From assembly GCA_035578155.1 (NCBI GenBank), contig JAPWDM010000001.1, positions 11,383,543 through 11,447,542 of the forward strand: a stretch of DNA of 64,000 bases. Direction: 5' to 3'. Source of the stretch: Brachynemurus nebulosus (taxonomy: Eukaryota; Arthropoda; Insecta; Neuroptera; Myrmeleontidae). A model generated the notes under the pieces. The model was not told the origin of the DNA. It saw nothing but the letters and a program-made list of their open reading frames with translations, and searched no databases. Positions 24,809 through 38,678 of the stretch are shown one piece after another. The position numbers were made by a program, and so were the translations under genes. Numbering within the stretch: position 1 is the stretch's first letter; each line of letters begins with the position of its first letter.

Positions 24809-25418
24809 AGCTTTGTTCCTTTTGCACGAATTTTTAGTTCAAATCAGTAAAAATCATGCGCAGTTGAAAAAGTTGAAAATAATGCGTTCCTTTTAAAAAA
24901 AAAAATTACTTGTACTGTTCAATGTTCCTTTTACTATGAATTTGAATTTGAACTGAGTTCAAAACAGTTCACTCAGTCCGGGATTTTTGTCAAGAATTTG
25001 AACTAGAATTTCAGTTTATGTACAGTTTTGAAAAAATTATCAAAAAAAAAGTTAATGAAGAATAATATCTACGATATCTACCCATTATCTACCATATTTA
25101 CGATATCTACGGTTAGCGTCGTTAGCGTGGTAACGTTGTCATATTGTAAATAATTGACGCTAACTGGTGCGACTAACACTGATGCTACTTGAATATATAT
25201 TATATCTATAACCCTGTTTCTTTTCGAGATTTTTGTTGCTTTTCTCTATGATGGTAGTGTCACACTTCTATGCCCTCTATAGAGTATTTTTAGAATTTAT
25301 TGCGTTCCTTTTCAAAAATTCAGAATTAATAGTTCAAGTAATAATTCAGTTCGATCATACGTATTTGACAAATTCATTATTATTTGAATCGTTCATCATT
25401 TTGAAAAGGAACAAAGCT
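24809..25418. mobile_element. MITE inserted in the left arm of the foldback element
   Basis: Termini AGCTTTGTTCCTTTT and AAAAGGAACAAAGCT form a 15-bp inverted repeat. TTA lies on both sides (24806-24808 and 25419-25421). The corresponding point of the right arm is uninterrupted (CCTAAAATAATAG follows CTTAGTATGTTAATAT on the minus strand), giving an empty-site comparison. TTA duplication suggests a Harbinger-type source. Interior non-coding; the 65-codon frame at 25233-25430 spans the end and is not a gene. Confidence 0.82.
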
Positions 25419-25531
25419 TTAATTTCCTAAAATAATAGGGCGCACTATTAAGAAAAACCTATAAAAAAATATTTAAAAATTTTAATTCAGCTGGTGTAAT
25501 TAGTAAGCTTAAAAATATTGATGTACATAAA

Positions 25532-25598
25532 AGGTGGAGTAGCGTAGAGGTAGTATTCTCGGCTCGTAATAAAGTGATCCTACATTCTAAATCCGACT
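25532..25598 (+). other. tRNA-like segment, left arm
   Basis: Reads GGTGGAGTAGCGTAGAGGTA then TTCTCGGCTCGTAATAAAG. TAGCGTAGAGG fits the Pol III A box; the B box is decayed (ATTCTAAATCC). It is the degraded partner of the copy at 27352-27415. Confidence 0.55.
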
Positions 25599-25865
25599 TT
25601 GTTCAACAAAACTTTTTCTGCAATAACTTTTTTCTTTTTTTTTTATTAACAAAAATCTTATTTGTTTATAAAAAATTATAAATTTTTCCCAGTAAAAATA
25701 TGAATGTATTATGAAAAACTAAAAGTTATGTATCAATAATATGTAAATAAAAAGTCTTGAAAAACTGAATTTATAATCATCTTATATTTAAAGATTTGCT
25801 ACAAATACATATTTTAATTAAATAAAGTGTTTTATAAATAAGATTCTTGTCAATAAAAAGAAAAA

Positions 25866-27323
25866 GGGCCATGTGCATAAACTACTACTAAAGTTAGTAG
25901 TGAAATTTTAGCAGTGCTACTAGGCACTACTACACTTCCACTGAAATTTAGTAGTGAAATTTTAGTAGCGGGCACGGTTGCTATTAAATGTAGAAAGTAG
26001 TGTGTTTTGAACTTCTCAAGTAAAATAACCGTCCAATAAAAATTTATTTAATAAATATTTTTTACTAAAATATCAGTAATATTTTTTTACCTATGTACTT
26101 AAATTCGAAAATTGTAATAATTTATTATTAGATGGATAGAGTATTGAGAGATATTCGAGAAATGAACGATATTGGCAAGTTACATAACAGGAAAATTTAC
26201 AACAAAACAATTGACTAGGGATGTAACGCTACCTAAATTTGCCGATACGATATCGCTGCCGATTATTGTAGTTAATAATCGACGATACCAATACCGATAT
26301 CAATGCCTTAGTAAATAATAAATCAAATTATATGCACCTTGGGTGTTTGTGTCTTTATATGCATAAAACTTACCTATATTTAACAGAGACTCGACCTTGT
26401 GGGAAGTGTAAAAAAATGTCAGATCAAAACTCAAAGAAAATATTTATTACAATTATTATTATCAACCAAAGTGGTAATCAAGAAAGTTAGTAAAGTAAAT
26501 TTCATTACATAGAGTAATAAATTGATACATCTTTTGGCAGATTTTTGTTAAGAAAGCAAAATTTTTTCAAATTATTTGCAAATAATGTTACGCAAATCAT
26601 TTTGTATGAGGCTTGCGGTTGAAAACTTTTCAACTTTTCGAACTGTGTGATATCGGTTGTATTCTAATCGGCTTGCCGATTATAACGGTATCGAAATTGG
26701 AATCGTTACATGTTTAGAATTAACCCATTAAATAAATTAAACGAAGACAAACTTTTTTTATTTCATTTTTATTTATTTATTTTTGATCCATTCTAAAATA
26801 TTTATAACTTTTTAAATCGTTCAAAAAGTAGTATTCATAATATTTATTAAATTTATTAAACTTGTTAAAGATTATCCATTTTATTCTTCGAAATAAATAC
26901 CAAATACGAAATAGATGCATTAAAAACAAAACAAAAAGAAATTCAAAAATAAAAAATTGACATTGGTCATAAAAGTCAAAATATAAAATTGACATTTGTC
27001 ATGAACGTCAAAATATAAAATTGACATTTATCATTAATATTGTTTAACATTTTTCAAAATTTAACCAAATTTCACACTCATACCCATCTGATTATTAAAA
27101 GAAAACTATAAAAATAATAATAAACGGTGAAAATAAAACTCTTTTTATTTTTTTTTATCTTTAAATAACGTGTTGCCAAATTTAAATTGCTATTACCCTA
27201 GTAACAACTAGTAGTAGGAACAAAAAATTTTTATGCACATCAATTATTTAATAGTACAACTATGTTCTACTTGCTAGTAGCGACTAATGGCAATATTTAG
27301 TAGCAGTTTATGCACATGGCCCA
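25866..27323. mobile_element. Inverted-repeat transposon inside the foldback element
   Basis: Left end GGGCCATGTGCATAAACT followed by ACTACTAAA; right end TTTAGTAGCAGTTTATGCAC followed by ATGGCCC: a terminal inverted repeat of about 27 bp. Subterminal regions are rich in ACTACTA/TAGTAGT words on both sides. A target duplication is not evident. One short frame, MDRVLRDIREMNDIGKLHNR, starts at about 26131 and is cut by the hAT-like insertion; its family is unknown. About 1.46 kb including that insertion. Confidence 0.7.
26216..26716. mobile_element. hAT-like non-autonomous element, innermost of the nest
   Basis: Left end TAGGGATGTAACGCTACC, right end ending CGTTACATGTTTA, inverted over about 13 bp with decay. 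Flanking octamers CAATTGAC (26208-26215) and GAATTAAC (26717-26724) match 6 of 8. Repeated CGATACCAATACCGATATC-like words lie inside both ends, as in hAT elements with GGGATGTAACGATTCC termini. No transposase frame. Confidence 0.6.
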
Positions 27324-27351
27324 TTATTACAGAAAAAGTTTTATCGAACAG

Positions 27352-27415
27352 AGTTGGAATCGAACACTGGACGATTCTATTACGAGCCGAGAACGATACC
27401 TCTACGCCACTCGAC
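27352..27415 (-). other. tRNA-like segment, right arm
   Basis: On the minus strand GTCGAGTGGCGTAGAGGTAT carries a good A box (TGGCGTAGAGG) and TGTTCGATTCCAAC a good B box. The middle reads TTCTCGGCTCGTAATAGAA, anticodon-arm-like with CGT in the loop. Stems are too imperfect for a functional tRNA; a tRNA-derived sequence captured in a transposon arm is the best reading. Confidence 0.6.
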
Positions 27416-27708
27416 ATGTTACGTACATCAATTTTTTTAAGCTTATTAACTATACCAGTTGAATTAAAATTTTTAACTATTTTTTTTTATAGTGTTTTCT
27501 AAATAGTGTCTGCTATTATTTTAGGATATTAACATACTAAGTGTACTCTATCACCAAAAAAATTTTCAGCTCAATCGACGATCCCAAGGCTGTCCACTCC
27601 CCTTGTTAAACCCAAGTCTTCACACGGGAGATTGTCCTCTGGCATATTTGTGATATTATCAACGAGTTTATTTTGTCTTACTACAATAAGTATGAGTGTT
27701 GACAGTAA

Positions 27709-28362
27709 GTGCGGCTGCACGGAGATACGACATGGGAGACACAAGAAATGTGTCGCTTGGTGACACGCATCGCTTGAGTACATTTAAATTGCATTGAAAA
27801 CAGAAAATTGCTGCACACCTACCAGATACGACATGAGCGACACAGACATTTATCTTAGGCGACATAGCGTGATTGTCTCTTGTTGCTCGTGTCGAACGAC
27901 ATGTAAGATAAATTTAAAAATTATAAGTATTATACATTTGAAAGAAATGGTAAATTTTCTCCAACAATATTTTTTTAATATAATATTAGATGCATACCGA
28001 CAATTTAAAACCTTTTTTGAAAAACTGTGAAATACTGCATTCAAATCTTATGTATTACCAAGGAGGTAAGTCCAAAAACGTTCCAAAAATGTACCGTTTA
28101 CAATTAATTTTGTTAATTATGTTAAAAATTACGCTCTTTTATGTAATTATGCTCTAAAACAGTATTGTAAAAGTAATATCACAAATTTGGCATGAAAAAC
28201 TACTGCCAGCAAATTGAAAAATTCCCCTTGTTGTAGTGTCGTTCATGTCGTATCTCTCGTGTCTTATCTCCTAGGTGTGCAGATGCCATGTCTTAAGACA
28301 AATGTCTGTGGCGCTCATGTCGTACCTCTCATGTCTTATACCTCCTAGGTGTGCAGCCGGGC
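27709..28362. mobile_element. Inverted-repeat MITE, Harbinger-like
   Basis: Left end GTGCGGCTGCAC, right end GTGCAGCCGGGC; TAA lies at 27706-27708 and again at 28363-28365. Subterminal blocks with GATACGACATG, GACACGAGAG and CTCCTAGGTGTGCAG recur two or more times in each half in opposite orientation, so the element is largely built of short repeats of its own end. No transposase. Confidence 0.72.
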
Positions 28363-28365
28363 TAA

Positions 28366-29385
28366 GAGCCACAGATTACGGATACATTGTATAGTCAATA
28401 CCAGATGTTGGGCGAATTCTTTGCATTTTTGAAATTCCAATCATTTTTAAGTAAGAGATGCTGGTAACGACACACTGTACCGCCTAGGTTTATCGTTTAT
28501 GTATTAAACAGTATTGGTTATCATCGACACATATGTCTTTGACCAAACCAACCATATTATACTTTAACTTTTGTGATATTTTGTTTACATTCGTTTAAAT
28601 AACGAACGCATTTCAATCTTGTTATATTTGGGAATTTTTTTATAAGAAGATGTAAATATGAAATTGAATTTTAATCATAGTAAATGGTGATCATATTATT
28701 CGAAGAAAGGTTTATATTTACTTTTATCTTACATAATTTATGTTTACATTAACTGTACCCTATTTTATCAAAATATAAGGTAATAAAAATATAGTAAGTT
28801 TGGATTAGAAAATTAAATGGACCGGATGTATACCACTAATTACGCTGATACAAAAGGTCCGAGGTGTAAAAAAAAAAAACTTGTGGTTTTCGGTTTTTAA
28901 TACAAATGTTTTATATGCTTGTGTAATAAAAATGTTTAAAAGGGCATGTTTGAAATTATTTTTGCGTAAATTTATTATTATTGCAAAGAATAATTAAGGC
29001 GGGGATGCTTACTTTTCTTAGCCCTTTTCTATTTTACTACTGTAGTATAGGATTGGTAGAAAAGGGAAGTAGGTATCGATACAGGAGACATTAATCCCTT
29101 AATTATTAATTTAGGACCTGAATCAGAAGATGAAGAGGATGATTTGTCATATCATATAAGAAAAAAAACAACATATATTTACTACATTGAATTAATAAAA
29201 TATTTTATATACAATAACGTTTGTTTTCTAATTTCCTCGGTACCTACACATTTTTAAATAATAAATAGATCATAATTACCTTCAAAGTTTTATATTATTT
29301 AAATTTTAATTATATTTAACTTCTACTTACAATATTTTTTTAAAAAACATTTTTTTTTTAAATTATCGATACTGAAAATAAAATA
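28366..29385. other. Non-coding stretch
   Basis: No gene or element end recognised. One short clause, GGACCTGAATCAGAAGATGA at about 29113, would encode an acidic PESEDEE-like run in one frame but has no context. Confidence 0.4.
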
Positions 29386-29389
29386 TTAA

Positions 29390-30244
29390 GGAGGGAGTTC
29401 AAATAAAAAAGCAACTTTTTTTATTTATGATTATTTTGCTTTTTGAACTTTTTTTTCAAATTAGGGAGGGTTTCAAATAGCAAATTTTGTTTTTGAAACA
29501 TTCATTACTCTTCCCTGTGAGGGGAGGGGGCCCTTTTTCATAAGTTTTTAAGCATGTACAAGGAACGCCATATCTTAAAAAGTAATGAGTATTTTTTAAA
29601 TATTTTTTCATTATTTTATTCCTAAAGGACCTGTCCATAAAGCTGAGTATGGGTTTCAGGTAATTTTAAAAATTAACTATAAAATTGTAATCCCAAACTT
29701 CTAAAAAATATAAAACCCAATTTTTATTTAAAAAAAAAAAAATGTTTAAAAATAGTTACAATTGTTCAAATGGAAAAAGCATACTCCACTTTATGCGCAA
29801 TATGTTTGTGAACAAGATTTAAAAAAAAAATAAGTCTCTATCTTTTCTAGAACTTGAGATATGATTTTCCTTGTCGGGAAAAACGGGAAACGGTAAAAAA
29901 CAAAAATAATAACGAAAGAAGCGGTTTACTCACTGTTTATTAAAACGGCTACAAAGGCATACAAATAAAAGAACATTATCTTAGTGCATACTATAACTCA
30001 TGTACACACCAAAATTGAATATTACTAAACAAGTCGCGGGGGGGGGGGCGAACGTTATTTGCAAAGGAGCAGCAACTTGGCTATGCGGCGGCTCACAAAT
30101 AAATATTTTTCTACTTGAAAAAAAATTTTTTGGCCATGTTTTATATATCACCGTGTTTGTAAAGAACCACAGAACAAAATAAAAACAAAAACGAGATTCG
30201 AAAAAATTTTAGCTTATTAGCTGTTTCTGGCGTGAACTCCCTCC
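29390..30244. mobile_element. TTAA-flanked inverted-repeat element
   Basis: Left end GGAGGGAGTTCA, right end TGAACTCCCTCC, a perfect 12-bp inverted repeat, with TTAA at 29386-29389 and 30245-30248. piggyBac-type target duplication. The interior is AT-rich with poly(A/T) and a G11 run near 30039; no transposase. Confidence 0.78.
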
Positions 30245-30248
30245 TTAA

Positions 30249-30913
30249 AAACGACTGGAAACAAAGTAGTAAAAGAGTGGAATGGTCACAACATTTGGTA
30301 CCGACCATACATACAAAAATTGATCGTTCGTTTGGTGTCTTTTGTTGGCCTGTTACACACGTTGTTAATCAGTCGCTTACAGCTTATGTTAGAAATAACA
30401 TCGTAAGTATTGTTACTATTTTTTTTTTTTATTTAATTTTGGAAATTTAAATAGATAAAAATATGAAGTGTTTCGTATCTGGTTGTAAAAATTAAAGTGA
30501 ACAAAAAGATACTCAATATAGAGGGATATTTTTCTTTAAATATATTCTATTTATTTTTTGTTTGTCAGCCATGATGGAATAGATGTATGTATATCTACGA
30601 TGTAAATAGTCATATACACACATATACAATTACAGTTTTATGTAGATGCAATAATAGGTTTATGTAGTAATGTGTTGCGTCTGCGTGTACCATAATTGTT
30701 TGGTGGGGGCACCCCTACTGCATCTTATTTTGGCGACATAGCTTTGCCCATGTACCAAACCTAAGTTGGTATTTATACGAGTATGCATCTGTGGTACCTA
30801 AGAGAAATAAAATTTTACAAGTTACTATTACACTAGCACAAAATAGTAAGTGAATAGTCAAGCATTGTTCTTAAAGTTTTAATATGACGTGTATATGGAT
30901 ATATAATTTAAAA
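30249..30913. other. Non-coding stretch
   Basis: No gene recognised. A slightly GC-richer patch at 30670-30800 (GGTGGGGGCACCCC and following) has no partner that I found. Confidence 0.4.
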
Positions 30914-31330
30914 TACCCCTCTCGTAGCATCTGCATAACATAGATGAATTTCTAAAGGCTGGACATTGGTGGATGTGTTCAAAATTGATTGAGTAATTTT
31001 TGGCGCTTTTTGGTCCCCAGGACCATGGCTGATCTTATATATAGGTAATATAGTGTATACTTTCATTTAAAACAGTTTAAATTTTTAACGGTAAAAACAT
31101 TTTCAGAATCGGCTGTGTAGTTTATTTTTGCTGCTTTTGGGACCCTAGGACACTGGCGGATCTCACATAAGTTTAACTCTGTAACAGTAAACAAATTTTC
31201 ACTTAGATCTTAGAATAATGATTCAAAAACTCATCTTAAAAAATTTTTTACGCTCTTTTCGATAGTGTAAATAAATTAAAAAAATTTTTGAATTTTGACC
31301 AAAGCATAGTGAAAAATGGCAAAAAACTTT
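30914..31330 (+). mobile_element. Family H element, copy without (TA)n
   Basis: Starts with ATACCCCTCTCGTAGCATCT and GCATAACATAGATGAATTT, continues with two diverged copies of the family's internal unit (GGCGCTTTTTGGTCCCCAGG..; GCTGCTTTTGGGACCCTAGG..GGCGGATCTCA) and reaches the block TTACGCTCTTTTCGATAGTG shared with 49181. The 3' end is lost. Confidence 0.62.
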
Positions 31331-32988
31331 TTTTATGGGGGGGACTGGACTCTTGATTTTATTATGCATTCAATAGTCAAAGGACACATTAGTAAAGAAA
31401 TTGAAATTTTGGGTATTAAAAAGAGCTCCGAAATATGTTCGAAGTAGCTTCGGTAGTTGTAGTTGACAGGTAATTGACGGCAGTTTCTGTATAAAGCTTC
31501 ATAATAATTTTTCAACCAATGAATTTGTTTAAGTACTTTCTCTCAAGAACTACCTTCTTCGAGATTCTATTACTTCAAGTAAAATATAATTGACACAGTT
31601 TTCAATTATTTTTTTTCATATTTATTTTTTCAAATTCTAATTTTACATCTATTTACTGTTTAAAACTAATTATTAAAATGTATACAATTTATCTTAGCTA
31701 TATATTTTTAACTTTCATTTATGTGTATTTCCTTTGAATGCTCGAGGTAGATATATTCATCTGCTTTTCAATTGAAATTATTTTCAAGCAAAATTTTTGC
31801 ATTAAACAATAGAAAAAGAAAAGAGAAACGTAGAGAGCACGTACAAATAGCGAGAACTAGTTTAAGTATTCTTTTCTTTTTTTCCTACTGAAAACTGGTA
31901 GAGTCTCTTTAACTTTGTGATTGTATTTCAACTTCTATAGAACTTTATAAAAACTAACGGTGGTAAAACTAAATCTATTTTGCGAGTGAAATTCCACATT
32001 CTATTTATTTACTTATGGCATAATATATTACATATTTTCTTACCTAGAACTGGGTACCTATTCGTTTTACTAACTTGTTACTAACTTTTTGAAATAATGC
32101 ATTCTTTCTTTATATATTAATTTTAAATTTTGTAATTCAATGTGGTATATTTATATGGAATTTTAATACTTGTGTCCATAGTTAATGTTCTTTGAATATG
32201 TCTTAGTATATGCAATAAAAATTTGAAATATAACATTTTGTTGTCCATGAATACTTTTTCTATCTTATATATTTTTATTCCCTATATAAACAGGTAAGAT
32301 TTCAAAATTGATTTTCAATATACCTACCTAATTAGATTCACTACTTTGCAATGTTTTTGCGGCATATTAGCGAATTTTCGAAAGGAAAATTTAATTATTA
32401 CAACCAGTTTCATATTGAGATTTTAGTTTGGGACTATCATACAAATTTGTTTCGTAAATATGAATGTGGGAGCCACCTTGGGATCATCTTGGATTCGATC
32501 TTGACCCATATTTTCAAGCTTATTTGACCTTTGAAGACCATCCCAAGACCAATTTTACAGCTACTTCAAAAGAAAGAAGAATTCTTACGCCTTCTTATTC
32601 TTCAAAAGTATAATTCTCCTTTTGACGAATTCTTCAACAGAATTTTGATGCCTGCTCTACATTCTCGTAAAGTTGACCGAGTACAAGAGTGTGGAAGGTT
32701 ATTTCGTGGTTGTTCTTGGCTGGTGTTGTAATACTATTCAGGCCTCAGTTAACTTCAGCGAGTACTTCGGCGAGGAACTTCAATCTACTTCGACCGATAG
32801 TGCAAAGCAGGTAGTAAGAGTGATTCTGGCCAGAATCATCTCCTTCGAAAATTGAGTTATTGTATTATGACCTTGGATTTGGCACTGACCCATATTTTCA
32901 AGATCATTTTTAATGTTTACTCATTTTTTGGTAACAGAAACGACTATTTTTACTTTAGAAATGAAAATAAAGGAAAATTTTACGTCAA
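31331..32988. other. Non-coding stretch
   Basis: No domain in the frames at 32531-33037; the segment with TTGACCCATATTTTCAAG occurs at about 32502 and 32887 as a diverged pair, so an old duplication is likely. Nothing else recognised. Confidence 0.4.
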
Positions 32989-33173
32989 TAGGGTAGTGTC
33001 GTGTAAGACGGGGAACTTAACATTTAGGTGGCTATAAAAAAATAACGGAAAATGTTATGGAAGTAAATTATATTTATTCTAGTACCTTAATGATTAGTTA
33101 ACGCTGTGATAAAGGATTTTTATTATAAACTCAATACCGATTGATTTATGAAAAAAAAAATCACAAAATGGGA

Positions 33174-33222
33174 AATGCGTACTCTTACGGTGTGTATGAC
33201 CGGTCGTGTAAGAGTACGCATT
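33174..33222. repeat. Perfect 15-bp stem hairpin
   Basis: AATGCGTACTCTTAC pairs with GTAAGAGTACGCATT across a loop of about 19 nt. It lies just inside the left end of the TA-flanked element and looks like a copy of its subterminal repeats. Confidence 0.85.
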
Positions 33223-33440
33223 GAGGTCGGTAAGATGGCGCACTTATTAAAAAGCTTGGAATATAGCACAAATCACATTTAAACAATCCCGCACCTACGT
33301 AACAGGAGAATTTCTTATGTCAGCACTTCTTCATATTTTTGGTTATTCTAAACTTTGATCGTAAGTAACTATAGGTCGTAGTCAAAAAATAACGAAACTT
33401 TTGTAGGTTTCAGTGAAACCAGTTATGGGTATTCCAAACG

Positions 33441-33650
33441 AGTAGAAGAGCTATGACAGTACGACGGCTCACTACGTCGTCAAAAGTATGGGAATACCCT
33501 GAACCAAGGTGTGCCCACACTTGTGACGCCGTACTATACTTTATACTATAGTACACCACCGTGTCAAAATTGTGGGTGCACCTTGGGTCAGAGTGACCCC
33601 ATGCTTTTGACGACGTAGTACGCCGTTGTACTGTCCTAGCTCTTTTACTT
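33441..33650. mobile_element. Palindromic 210-bp MITE with 5-bp target duplication
   Basis: The whole element folds on itself: AGTAGAAGAGCTATGACAGT at the left pairs with the right end (ACTGTCCTAGCTCTTTTACTT). AAACG is present on both sides (33436-33440, 33651-33655). The same host sequence without the insert is seen at about 53795 on the minus strand (ATTCCAAACGTATTGCG) and as a relative at about 33900-33925 (ATTCCAAACATTTTATG), which fixes the borders. No coding. The superfamily is not assigned. Confidence 0.88.
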
Positions 33651-34432
33651 AAACGTTTTGCGATTGTTAAAACGTACTTTTCGTTATCGAAACTTATCGA
33701 TACCGAATTACTTATCATAAATTGATTACAACTGGTTAATTTAGGCTTCATTAGTCCAATTAACTGGGTTGCATTTGAAAAAAATTAATTTTCGTAACTT
33801 TTATGACTTACTTTAATCTTATGATCGTAAGTATCTCGTGAACGATGCGTCGTAGCGAGAAAATAACGAAATTGTTGAAGGCTTGAGCGAAGCAAGTTAT
33901 GGACATTCCAAACATTTTATGACTAATTAAATGTAGTTTTCGTTATCGAGAATTATCGATATTGAATTACTTTTTATAAATTTTTTATAACTGGTTAATT
34001 TCAAGCTCCACTAGTCTCAGTGATTTTATTAGTAATGGAATATTTAAAAAAAAATACTTTTCGTTATCGTTAGTTTTCGTAATCGTAAACTTTTGATGTA
34101 GGAACTTGGGTTATACGAATTTACATTGTACAAAAGTTTGCTGTATAGAATTCCTTAGAAAACTTAAAGAAAAACATGATAAAAAAACTGGCGTGTAAGA
34201 ATGTGTGCGCTGTCTTACACGCCTTTGTACTGCGCCATCTTACATGCCTCCCTATTAGCAAAAAATCTAGAATATGGGGATTATGTCGTAAACTAATATT
34301 TTTTGGTGAGCAATTACAGACACCCGAACACTTCAAAACACGATTAAAGTTTATTACGAATTACGTTCCTGTTTCGAGAAAACAGGAGTGCGCACTCTTC
34401 CCGACCGCGTCATCTTACCCGACCCTACCCTA

Positions 34433-37849
<3,417 letters not shown>

Positions 37850-38030
37850 ACCAGCGGAGTGGCCGAGTGTGCTTGTGGCCTAGCACTTACCGAATGGTAG
37901 GTCGAGGGTTCAATTCCAGTGGCCGGCTATACTTGTGAAGGTTTTCTGCAGCACTTACCGAATGGTAGGTCGAGGGTTCAATTCCAGTGGCCGGCTATAC
38001 TTGTGAAGCTTTTCTGCAGTTTTCTGCAAT
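37850..38030 (+). repeat. tRNA-derived SINE-like sequence with duplicated B box
   Basis: GCGGAGTGGCCGAGTG carries an A box of the Leu/Ser tRNA type; GGGTTCAATTCC at about 37907 is a good B box. A 68-bp unit (37883-37950), containing the B box and GGCCGGCTATACTTGTGAAG, is repeated at once at 37951-38018 with a single difference. An intact tRNA fold is not possible because the acceptor arms do not pair. The short homogeneous duplication is recent. Confidence 0.7.
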
Positions 38031-38219
38031 AATTATAGTCGCATTTTCTCAAAAATTGACATTATATTATATTCCTTAAATCTTACCCGTCTCACTCTGT
38101 TACCTGCTTCAAGAAAAATGCCTATACAAACTGCCTTTACGCTTTGTCTAGTAGTATAATTTAATAGTGGTCATTGGTCTGTGATCTATACATTTTTGAA
38201 ATGTGTATATTTTACTTAA

Positions 38220-38674
38220 GCCGGTTCTACACGATTCTACGAACGTTCCCTCCAACGTTCGATCAAACGTTTGATACAAGTAAGTTCGACAGTTGGTGCT
38301 GTGAATGTTCCTGCTACACGGTGAATCGAATGTTTGATCCAATACATATGATGATGTGTTGGTACAAACGTTTATTCAGTGGACGAGGATGTCATCCGTC
38401 TAATGTTATCTCTAATGTTATACATTGATGTTGTCTCTCTTCATATGAACGAGTCGTGTAGCCGTTGAGTCGAACCAACGAACATTGTCCGTCAAACGTT
38501 GGAAGCATCCCTTTGACTCGGTGCAAGAATACCGACATCGGTCGGAACATGGCCAAATGCGAACGTTCGAGACTAGCTATTGGACGCTCGTGGGTTCGAA
38601 CAACGGCCATACGACGCGATGAACCATCGAACGTCCAATGTTGGAAGGTGATCGTAGCATCGTGTAGAGCCGGC
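38220..38674. mobile_element. TTAA-flanked MITE
   Basis: Left end GCCGGTTCTACACGAT, right end ATCGTGTAGAGCCGGC: 15 of 16 bp inverted. TTAA lies at 38216-38219 and 38675-38678. The interior is unusually CG-rich for the window and made of AACGTT/CGTTCGA words on both strands; the frames at 38392-38776 only read these repeats. Confidence 0.85.
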
Positions 38675-38678
38675 TTAA

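Larger units (their letters stand above)
24733..27605. mobile_element. Outer foldback-type transposon with long inverted arms containing tRNA-like sequences
   Basis: Termini CAAGGGGAGTG (24733) and CACTCCCCTTG (27605) are flanked by TTA on both sides (24730-24732, 27606-27608), a 3-bp duplication as made by PIF/Harbinger transposases. The inverted repeat is not short: the left arm (24733-24808 plus 25422 to about 25640, once the inserted MITE is removed) pairs with 27324-27605, about 290 bp, including GGTGATAGAGTACACTTA, CCTAAAATAATAG, TAAGCTTAAAAA and TTGATGTACRTAA words and a tRNA-like segment in each arm. Two further elements lie inside. No transposase recognised. Confidence 0.8.
32991..34430. 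mobile_element. TA-flanked inverted-repeat transposon (Tc1/mariner-pogo type)
   Basis: Left end GGGTAGTGTCGTGTAAGACG, right end reading inward GGGTAGGGTCGGGTAAGATG: 17 of 20 match. TA lies on both sides (32989-32990, 34431-34432). Several further GTAAGANG..GCGCAC words occur inside (33200-33240, 34190-34250). The body contains two diverged copies (about 33350-33770 and 33800-34080) of a unit that also occurs at 53700-53890, one of them broken by a younger MITE. No transposase frame found. Confidence 0.75.
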
